Translations under genes and position numbers: made by a program
Source of the DNA: Axinella damicornis
Lineage: Eukaryota > Porifera > Demospongiae > Axinellida > Axinellidae
Length of the DNA: 64,000 nt
Direction: 5' to 3'
Assembly: GCA_963931865.1 (NCBI GenBank)
Contig: OZ007517.1
Span: 9,000,038-9,064,037 of the forward strand
The notes under the pieces: generated by a model
The model's input: only the letters and a program-made list of their open reading frames with translations
What the model was told of the DNA's origin: nothing
Database searches by the model: none
Shown here: piece after piece, positions 1-10,600 of the stretch
Layout of the letters: each line of letters opens with the position of its first letter
Position numbering within the stretch: position 1 is the first letter of the stretch

Positions 1-3000
1 GACATTCAACTGTTCAGCTCAGGGTGGGCCTGGCAACACCTACCAGTGGCAACAGAATGGAATAGACCTGGATAACGAAACTATGGAAATACTGACTGTA
101 TCTCAGATTAGTGCAACTGACGGTGGTGAATACACTTGTGTTGTCAGCAATGCAGCTGGTAATGAGAGTGCGAGTACTCTGCTGAATGTGTCTCCGGAGA
201 TAGTTTTAGATCCAACGGACGTGAGAACCAGTAATGGAACTGTGCGTATGTTTGTGTGTGAAGTAGAAGCCTTCCCTGAGCCTCAGTATCAGTGGATGAG
301 TGCCAGCGGAACCTTCAGTGAGAATGTTGCTGGAATTAATAGCAGCCTGCTAGTGTTTAATCCGGTCATGTTTGGAGATGAGGGGGATTACTACTGCATG
401 GCTACCTCCAACGGACTTACAGTGACTTCTGGCAGTGCTACCCTCACAGGTTTGTAGATCACTGTTGTTCCCAAACGTAATGAGTGCAAGCCTATCCATC
501 TAATTGCATTTTTCAACACAGTGTCTCCTGAGGGAAGCATCTCTGTATCTCCATTGAACATGGTCTTCAACAGAGGAGGCAATGTGACATTCAACTGTTC
601 GGCTCAGGGTGGGCCTGGCAACACCTACCAGTGGCAACGGAGCGGAACTTACCTGGATAACGAAACTATGCAAACTCTAGCTATCACTCAGATTAGTGCA
701 GCAGACGGTGGTGAATACACTTGTGTTGTCAGCAATGCAGCTGGTAATGACAGTGCCAGAACTCTACTGAATGTGTTTCCGGAGATAGTTTTAGATCCAA
801 CGGACGTGAGTGCCAGTAATGGAACTATGCGTATGTTAATGTGTGCAGCAGAAGCCTTCCCTGAGCCTCAGTATCAGTGGATGCGTGTAAGCGGAACCTT
901 CGGTGACAATATTGCTGGAGTTGATAGCAGCATGCTAGTGTTTAATCCAGTGATGTTTGGAGATGAGGGGGATTACTACTGCAGGGCTACCTCCAACGGG
1001 CTTACAGCGACTTCCGACAATGCTACCCTCACAGGTTTGTAGATCAATGTTGTTCCCAAAAGTAACAGCTGCAAGGCTATCCATATAGATATTTTCCAAT
1101 GCAGTGTCTCCTGAGGGCAGTGTAGCAGTGTCACCCACGATGGAGGTTTCTAGCATCAGAGGAAGTGTCACCTTCAGCTGCTCAGCGCAAGGTGGTCCTG
1201 ACAATGGATACCAGTGGCAGTACGATGGAGTGGTTCTGATGGATGAAACCAATACTACTCTGACCATTGATGATATTCGTGCTGTGAATGGAGGGAACTA
1301 TACCTGTGTAGTGAGCAATGCAGCAGACAGTGACAGTGCTACTGCTACACTGTATGTTGCACCTGCAATAGTCACTCAGCCAACTGACATTCTCACTAGA
1401 AACGGGACTGTAGTGAACTTTACCTGTGAGGCTGAAAGTTTCCCAGCCCCGACCTACCAGTGGGAGAGATACAACGAGACAATGGCTGCATTCATCACCG
1501 TGGGTAGTGATCCAGTGCTTGAGTTTTCACCAGCTGTGTTCGGAGAAGAAGGGAGTTACTACTGCAGGGCTACCTCCAACAGAGTTGCAGTGACCTCTGA
1601 TAATGCTACTCTCACAGGTTTGTAGATCACTATTTTCCATCAAATAATGAGTGCAAGCCTATCCGTATATTTTTTCAACACAGTGTCTCCTGAGGGTAGT
1701 GTCTCTGTATCTCCCTTGAACATGGTCTTCAACGGAGGAGACCATGTGACATTCAACTGTTCGGCTCAGGGTGGGCCTGGCAACACCTACCAGTGGCAAC
1801 AGAATGGAATAGACCTGGATAACGAAACTATGCAAACACTGACTGTATCTCAGATTAGTGCAACTGACGGTGGTGAATACACTTGTGTTGTCAGCAATGC
1901 AGCTGGTAATGACAGTGCCAGTACTCTACTGAATGTGTCTCCGGAGATAGTTTCAGATCCAACGGACGTGAGAGCCAATAATGGAACTGTGCGTATGTTT
2001 GTGTGTGGAGCAGAAGCCTTCCCTGAGCCTCAGTATCAGTGGATGCGTGTAAGCAGAACCTTCGGTGACAATATTGCTGGAGATGATAGCAGCATGCTAG
2101 TGTTCAATCCAGTGAGGTTTGGAGATGAGGGGGATTACTACTGCAGGGCTACCTCCAACGGGCTTACAGTGACTTCCGACAATGCTACCCTCACAGGTTT
2201 GTAGATCACTGTTGTTCCCAAAAGTAACGGGTGCAAGGCTAATCATATAGATATTTTTCAATGCAGTGTCTCCTGAGGGCAGTGTAGCAGTTTCACCCAC
2301 AATGGAGATTTCTAGCATCAGAGGAAATGTCACATTCAGCTGCTCAGCACAAGGTGGTCCTGACAATGGATATCAGTGGCAGTACGATGGAGTGGTTCTG
2401 ATGGAAGAAACCAATACTACTCTGACCATTGATGATATTGGTGCTGGGAATGGAGGGAACTATACCTGTGTAGTGAGCAATGCAGCAGGCAATGACAGTG
2501 CTACAGCTACACTGTATGTTGCACCTGCAATAGTCACTCAGCCAACTGACATTCTCACCAGAAATGGCACTGTGGTGAACTTTACCTGTGAGGCTGAAAG
2601 TTTCCCAGCCCCGACCTACCAGTGGGAGAGATACGATGAGACAATGGCCACATTCAACACCGTAGGTAGTGATCCAGTGCTTGAGTTTTCACCAGCAGTG
2701 TTTGGAGAAGAGGGGAGTTACTACTGCAGGGCTACCTCCAACAGAGTTGCAGTGACCTCTGATAATGCTACTCTCACAGGTTTGTAGATCACTATTTTCC
2801 ATCAAATAATGAGTGCAAGCCTATCCATATATTTTTTCAACACAGTGTCTCCTGAGGGTAGTGTCTCTGTATCTCCCTTGAACATGGTCTTCAATGGAGG
2901 AGACCATGTGACATTCAACTGTTCGGCTCAGGGTGGGCCTGGCAACACCTACCAGTGGCAACGGAGCGGAGCAGACCTGGATAACGAAACTATGGAAACA

Positions 3001-4661
3001 CTGACTGTATCTCAGATTAGTGCAACTGACGGTGGTGAATACACTTGTGTTGTCAGCAATGCAGCTGGTAATGACAGTGCCAGAACTCTACTGAATGTGT
3101 CTCCAGAGATAGTTTTAGATCCAACGGACGTGAGAGCCAATAATGGAACTATGCGTATGTTAGTGTGTGGAGCAGAAGCCTTCCCTGAGCCTCAGTATCA
3201 GTGGATGCGTGCCAGCGGAACCTTCGGCAACAACATTGCTGGAGATGATAGCAGCGTGTTAGTGTTCAATCCAGTGAGGTTTGGAGATGAGGGGGATTAC
3301 TACTGCATGGCTACCTCCAACGGACTTACAGTGACTTCTGGCAGTGCTACCCTCACAGGTTTGTAGATCACTGTTGTTCCCAAAAGTATAATGGGTGCTA
3401 GGCTAATCATATAGATATTTTTCAATGCAGTGTCTCCTGAGGGCAGTGTAGCAGTGTCACCCACAATGGAGATTTCTAGCATCAGAGGAAGTGTCACATT
3501 CAGGTGCTCAGCACGAGGTGGTCCCGACAATGGATACCAGTGGCAGTACGATGGAGTGGTTCTGATGGATGAAACCAATACTACTCTGACCATTGATGAT
3601 ATTCGTGCTGTGAATGGAGGGGACTATACCTGTGTAGTGAGCAATGCAGCAGACAGTGACAGTGCTACAGCTGCACTGTATGTTGCACCTGCAATAGTCA
3701 CTCAGCCAATGGACATTCTCACCAGAAACGGGACCATAGTGAACTTTACCTGTGAGGCTGAAAGTTTCCCAGCCCCCACCTACCAGTGGGAGAGATACGA
3801 TGAGACAGTGGCTGCATTTGTGATAGTGGGTAGTGATCCAGTGCTTGGGTTTTCACCAGCAGTGTTTGGAGACGAGGGGAGCTATCGCTGTGTAGCCAGT
3901 CTACCAGGGACAAACAGGAATGATACATCAAGTCAAGTTGTACTGACAGGTAGGCAGATGGGATAATGTAATGGCAATCAAATGTAGATTACACAAGCTG
4001 TTTAAACTCTCTTTCCGTGAATGTATGCAGTCTCCCCTGAGGGTAGTGTCAATGCCACTCCCCAAGTCATCAATGCAGAAAGGAACACAACAGTGGAGTT
4101 CACCTGTTCAGCTCTGGGGGGACCTGGTAACAACTTCACCTGGATTAGGGAGTCCAATGGAGCAGTTGTTTCAAGAGGATCACTACTTCAGATAGCAGTG
4201 GAAGATGCCTTTGACGGCAGTGACTACCGGTGCCTCACCATTAATGATGCTGGCAATGATACTGATGTTGTCACATTGAATGGTATGTGTGTCCTGCATC
4301 TTCTAGTGCTATTGTATGCAACCTATATTGTATTTGTGTTCCGTTCATTCAGTTGCTCCTCTGGTCCTCACCGAACCTTCTGCTACAAATGCTACCATTT
4401 CCGAGAACTTCACACTCAATTGTAATGCATCTGGCTACCCAGTACCAACTATCCTGTGGACTCACAACGGGACAACTGTTGATGAGAATGAGAACGATCG
4501 TGCAACTATCACACCATCTACTGGGTCGAGATCAGTTTTGAGTGTGCTTACAGTTTCAATGGGGGCAATCAACGATTCGGGAGACTATGCTTGCATTGTC
4601 AGCACTTCTGTCAATGATTTTCAGAACATAACAGGTGATCCTGTGACAGTACTTGTGCAAG
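1..4661 (+). other. Gene 1 Ig-domain exons (7 Ig-pair exons plus 2 single-Ig exons)
   Basis: Exons: 1-449 (partial), 522-1034, 1105-1617, 1684-2196, 2267-2779, 2846-3358, 3431-3949, 4031-4282, 4353-4661. Each 513-519 bp exon encodes two Ig domains, shown by the cysteine pairs and tryptophans in FNCSAQGG...YQWQ...YTCVV and then C...YQW...GDYYC. Two exon types alternate: type A (SPLNMVFN near the start) and type B ([11 protein letters not shown]). The last two exons carry one Ig each ([15 protein letters not shown] and [15 protein letters not shown]). Every boundary is phase 1, so exons join as G|TG TCT. The Ig-pair exons begin VSPEGS. Many NxT/S sites suggest glycosylation. The domains presumably bind a ligand outside the cell; the ligand cannot be read from sequence. 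Confidence 0.93.
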
Positions 4662-7600
4662 GTAAGACAGGATGCATAACACGATTTGATAGGCTGTTGG
4701 ATTCCCTTACACACACACACACACCTGACTGTGTATTCGTACACATCCACATACACACACTATATACATAACAGCCCGTCCAGAGCAGCCTCAGAATGTC
4801 CGATCAGTCAACACCACCTCTCGCAGCATCAGCCTGGTGTGGGTGGAGCCTCATGACAACAACGCACCCATCATGGGATACAGGGTCATGTATACACAGC
4901 CAGCCTTCCTTGATGCAAACAGAGATTTGCAAGTTATCAACACCACGGATGAGATGGTCATGATCACTGGACTCCACCCTGGTGCGACCTATAACTTCAC
5001 GGTTGTGGCCTTCAATGAGATCGGCGACAGTACCCCCAGTGTTACGACCCCAGTTAGAACACTAGAGGAAGGTACATATCTCAGAATTACCAGCATGGAT
5101 CCCCTTGCTAGTAATCTGTAAGAAATGATCCATGCATGGAAGATTGCAATCACTCTTCTTGTTGTTGTTTCCAGCACCTTTGGGTTATCCGCTGAACCTC
5201 AATTCAGTAACAGTATCCTCCACTGAGATAGCAGTCAGCTGGAATGAGGTTCCAGAGATTGACAGGAATGGAATCATCGTCCAGTATCAAGTGGAGTTCA
5301 ATCAGAGCACATTTGATGAGATCTCCACTAGTAATCTCACCACTACCGATGGGTCACAGCTGATGGTTGAGCTAGATGGGTTGGAGGAGTACGTTGACTA
5401 CTCTGTCAGGGTTCGAGCATACACCAGTGTGGGTCCCGGACCATTCAGTGTTGCCGTGGTGAATAGGACTCTGGAGGATGGTGAGTGAGTATATTTGAGG
5501 ATCACATCCTGTAGATTTCATGTGCACTGTTTTCTCCACTTCTCTAGTGCCAAACGCACCTCCGGACAATGTGCAAGCCCTCACCAGATCCTCCACTGCC
5601 ATCCTGGTGACTTGGGACACTGTACCAGAGATTGACAGGAATGGAATCATCATCTGGTATCAAGTGGAATTCAATCAGAGCACATTTGATGAGATCTCCA
5701 CTAGTAATCTCACCACTACCGATGGGTCACAGCTGATGGTTGAGCTAGATGGGTTGGAGGAGTACGTTGACTACTCTGTCAGGGTTCGAGCATACACCAG
5801 TGTGGGTCCCGGACCATTCAGTGTTGCCGTGGTGAATAGGACTCTGGAGGATGGTGAGTGAGTATATTTGAGGATCACATCCCGTAGATTTCATGTGCAC
5901 TGTTTTCTCCACTTCTGTAGTGCCAAACGCACCTCCGGACAATGTGCAAGCCCTCACCAGATCCTCCACTGCCATCCTGGTGACTTGGGACACTGTACCA
6001 GAGATTGACAGGAATGGAATCATCATCCAGTATGAAGTGGAGTTCAATCAGAGCACATTGAATGAGATCTCCACCAGTAACCTCACCACTACCGATGACT
6101 CACAGCTGATGGTTGAGCTAGAGGGGTTGGAGGAGTACGTAGACTACTCTGTCAGGGTTCGAGCATACACCAGTGTGGGTCCTGGACCATTCAGTGTTGC
6201 CGTGGTAAACAGGACTCTGGAGGATGGTGAGTGAGTATATTCGAGGATCACATCCCGTAGATTTCATGTGCACTGTTTTCTCCACTTCTGTAGTGCCAAA
6301 CGCACCTCCGGACAATGTGCAAGCCCTCACCAGATCCTCCACTGCCATCCTGGTGACTTGGGACACTGTACCAGAGATTGACAGGAATGGAATCATCATC
6401 CAGTATGAAGTGGAGTTCAATCAGAGCACATTGAATGAGATCTCCACCAGTAACCTCACCACTACCGATGACTCACAGCTGATGGTTGAGCTAGAGGGGT
6501 TGGAGGAGTACGTAGACTACTCTGTCAGGGTTCGAGCATACACCAGTGTGGGTCCTGGACCATTCAGTGTTGCCGTGGTAAACAGGACTCTGGAGGATGG
6601 TGAGTGAGTATATTTGAGGATCACATCCCGTAGATTTCATGTGCACTGTTTTCTCCACTTCTGTAGTGCCAAACGCACCTCCGGACAATGTGCAAGCCCT
6701 CACCAGATCCTCCACTGCCATCCTGGTGACTTGGGACACTGTACCAGAGATTGACAGGAATGGAATCATCATCCAGTATCAAGTGGAATTCAATCAGAGC
6801 ACATTCAATGAGGTCTCGAGTAGTAGTCTCACCACTACCGATGGGTCACAGCTGATGGTTGAGCTGGAGGAGTTGGAGGAGTACGTAGACTACTCTGTCA
6901 GAGTTCGAGCATACACCAGTGTGGGTCCTGGACCATTCAGTGTAGCTGAGGTGAACACAACTCAGGAGGATGGTGAGCTGATTGCATGCAATCACTACAC
7001 TAGTGTAGATTTTTGGCCATTTTGGCCCCAAACTGAAGTTTCCTCTAACCTTGTTCCCAGCCCCCCACCCAGCTTTTCATACTGCAAGTGACGAAAAACT
7101 GGGAAGGGCCTGAGAACAAAGCTAAGTAACCTCTATACTCGTGAAGTAAACCCTCAAAGCTACCTGAGGTGCTAATGATATGTTAAGCTAACTCCATGGC
7201 AATTTCAAGCAACGCTACAACAGTTGAAGCTGCATGGTATGACAGTTCTGTCCTAATCTGCTTATGGAATTTCATTTTTTCCAGTTCCTTTTGCTGCTCC
7301 TGACAACCTCGTAGTCGTGAACATCAGTGCTAATGAACTTAATGTATCGTGGGAGAGACCTAATGAGATTGACATCAACGGAATACTCCGATACTACATC
7401 ATTGACTACTACATACTCAATCAGGACGAAACTATGACATCTGTAAACGTTTCGGGAGACACTCTCTACACTGTCCTGAGTGGTCTGAATAACTTCACCA
7501 CCTACAATGTGTCAGTTGCAGCTTTTACTGTTGGTGCTGGGCCATCCTCTACAGAGCTGGAAACTACCAGTGAAAATGGTGAGTTGTGTACACGAAAGAT

Positions 7601-10600
7601 CGACCGTACATATTCACAGAAGAGGGGGTGGGTGCTCTGTAATATTTTCCGCATTCATCCACGAAAGAGCTCCGTGTTGGTGGTTTGCACTCGGTTAGCT
7701 CTGACACTGTCTAAAATAGCCGTGGTTTGCTGCTACAGGAGTTCAAAGATGCCAGAGTAGTCTCCGAAGCATAGTAACAAGATTATTGGTGGTCTGCAGA
7801 TCAGAGCGTTCAGTACACTTGGGAGAGATGAAAGTGCTGGTTTCTGCTGCTCTCAGGTGACATTTGGTCAACCATAAGTGGAAAACACGGTGTTTTCCAC
7901 CATTTCAGTGCACTCTAACAGTCATGTAGCTAAGCTCTAACTGCCTTGGCATGGGACCATAGTGGGCACTCATTCCTGTAACCTTTGACCGATACAGGAA
8001 AATGAGCCTGTGTGTGTATATGTGGGTGTTGAGGGGGGGGGGGGGGGGGGGGGGACCTCTTTTGCTGGTGAGTACGACTACGGTATAGCCAGCTGCTTAA
8101 CCCTTTAACCCTTTAAGCCCCATTGACGTCTATAGGCGTCATTTAGACCCTATGCACTTGTAGGGCTTCTCGTCAGTCCAAAAAGAGACCAAAAAGGCTT
8201 CAGAGGGCCTAGGGACGACTTTGAGGGCCGAACTCAAAAATTTGGTCAGATTTCGGCGCGCCTCCCCCACTAAACGTACAAGCGGGGGGGTATCGAAAGG
8301 GGGGGCACAGCCCCCCCTTCGCCTGTTGTGGGCGTTTATTTGATTTTAATGAGATTCATTGACCCGAGAATTTTTGATTCTAATGATATTCATAGACCCC
8401 ACCCAGGGCCTCAAGAAAACCTGCAAATTGGTGGTGTAAGGTGTGCCATCAGTCAGATCTGGCCCAAGTTTAGGGAAATGCTGGGCGAAAATCCGGCTGA
8501 CATCCATTTTGACCTCCGATTGCTGGGCTTGTGGGGGGTCATGAATATCATTAACGGTATTGCCAGAGGGGTCTCTCCATGCGTGCAGGCCCCACCAAGT
8601 TTGGCCGCTGAGGAGTGAATGCTGTGGGAGAGGAGTACCTACGAAAGTGGTGTGCGCTGAATGCATGGAAATGTGTTGTCTTGGTGGGAAGAATTCGGTG
8701 GTTAAAGGGTTATTAATAGAGTCTTGCAATGTCATTCTTGTATTCAGTTCCTGGACAGCCTCCTCAGAATGTCAGCGGGCGAAATAACGACTCCTCAACA
8801 AGCATCATTGTGGAGTGGGATCCGCCCAGAGAGGAGGTCTTGTTTGGTATTCTGAGGGGATTCAGGATTCGATATGTTGCCATGGATACAAGCATTCCAG
8901 TCACAACTGAGTTGATTTCGGAGCAGCAGACATCCTATACCATAGTGAGTCTAGAGGAGCACACCAACTACAGCATTGAAGTGACAGCAGTGACTGTGGG
9001 TGAAGGACCCTACAGCACTCCCATCATTGTCATCACTGATCAAGACTGTAAGTTTAGTGTCAATATATGATTGTGCTTATTCCTTGTACAAAAAATGGAC
9101 TGTTCACGTTAGGGGGTAGCCTATAGGGACAAAACAATGAAACTCATGCATTAATATTCTTCCTCCTAGTACCTGGAGAAGTCCCAAGACCTCCACCAGT
9201 GAACAGCACGGATATAACTTCCTCCTCAGCTGTAGTCACATGGGACCCCCCACCTGACCCTAATGGTGTCGTCCTCAGCTATACTGTAAACTTTGTAGCA
9301 GTTTCCATGGTGAATACTCCATCGCTGGACATGGGTCGACGCAGGAGGCAGACAAGTGATGTGTCATCACAGTGTATTCAGGGAGGAGAGATGAATATCG
9401 ACCGCAACATCACCGTTGATGGAACACAGACCACAGCCACTCTGACAGAACTGAGTTAGGATAAAAACAGCTTCTGATGTTTTACTGGCTACCCAGTGAT
9501 AATGTGATTGTGTGGTATTCCTGTTTCCATTTTATTAGCTCCTGACACTGTGTACGAGTTCCGGGTTCAGGCTGCAACTACAGTGGGTGTTGGGCCGTTT
9601 TCAAATTCCACATCTTTCACAACACCTGAAGATGGTACACCCTTACTCCATGTTATCAATATTGGACATGCATTCACTGCTATTATATCCTTTAATCGTG
9701 CAGTTCCGACTGAACCTCTTTGGCTGACTGTCATGTACCTCAACTCGACTGCACTGGAGGTCACTTGGCAGAACCCTCTCTGTGACTACGGTGTTAGAAG
9801 AGGATACAACGTAAGTACACAGTGAAGATCAAGATGGATTATTTCATGTGGTTACAAACATTATGCCTCCCAACACCAGGTCACACACGACCCACTACCG
9901 GTAGCACTTGACCCTCCTGGAGTACGGGGCATGCCTGGAAGTCCACACAACATAGGTGCAGGGGACTCACGACTTGTTATCACAGACCTGACTCCTAATA
10001 CCAACTACAGCATAACTGTCTGTGCATTCACAAGTGTAGGCTGTGGACCTCTGTCCATCAGAGTGAATCAAACGGATGAAGATGGTAAGATTTGGAAGTT
10101 TGATTTCAGTATTAGTTATGAGATAGCAACTGTACTCTCTCTGAACAGCTCCCCAGGCAGTCACCAATCTGATGATCACCTCATCAAGAAACAGTAACAA
10201 CAACAATACCGTAACTGTCCAAATCACTTGGACCCCTCCATCTCTGCGCAATGGATCCTTCAACTACATTCTTGATTATTTAGCGGACCAGACACCACCC
10301 TACCCTCAGTCAAGAAGGCAGAGTACATCACCAGGTCCTGTGATGATTGACGGAAGTCAGCAAGCGTATGTCGTTCAAAGTGGCCTTCCCTATGCTGACA
10401 ACCTGGTGACAGTCTATGCATTCAATATAAAGCGTGGCCGTGGCGTTCAAGGACCCAGCCAAATAGCCACACACAGATCACTAGCAATTGGTGAGTTTGA
10501 CATCATGCAAGCGGGCTTGCACGTAGCACATCACCATTTGTTTTTGCTTTCATCTCAATGGCTACAGAGCCTACTGCGGTGACTAACTTGACGGCAGTTG

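Noticed and set aside
83..457. Each Ig or FN3 reading frame as a separate small gene starting at an internal ATG
   Set aside because: Each has a splice acceptor and donor in phase 1, lacks a signal peptide, and joins its neighbours into one continuous protein.
442..460. TAG shortly after each Ig exon as evidence of pseudogenes
   Set aside because: The stop lies after a good GT donor, inside the intron.
5548..6972. CRISPR-like or satellite array
   Set aside because: The 373-bp units are FN3 exons with their introns, not short repeats with unique spacers.
391..7031. Antisense ORFs of 60-110 residues across the Ig and FN3 exons
   Set aside because: They mirror the repeated sense exons, recur at the same relative place in each copy, and encode no recognisable domain.
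8328..8735. Overlapping ORFs on both strands (8328-8618 and 8346-8735)
   Set aside because: They lie inside the TTAA-type repeat, have no domain, and are not preserved in the copy at 42931.
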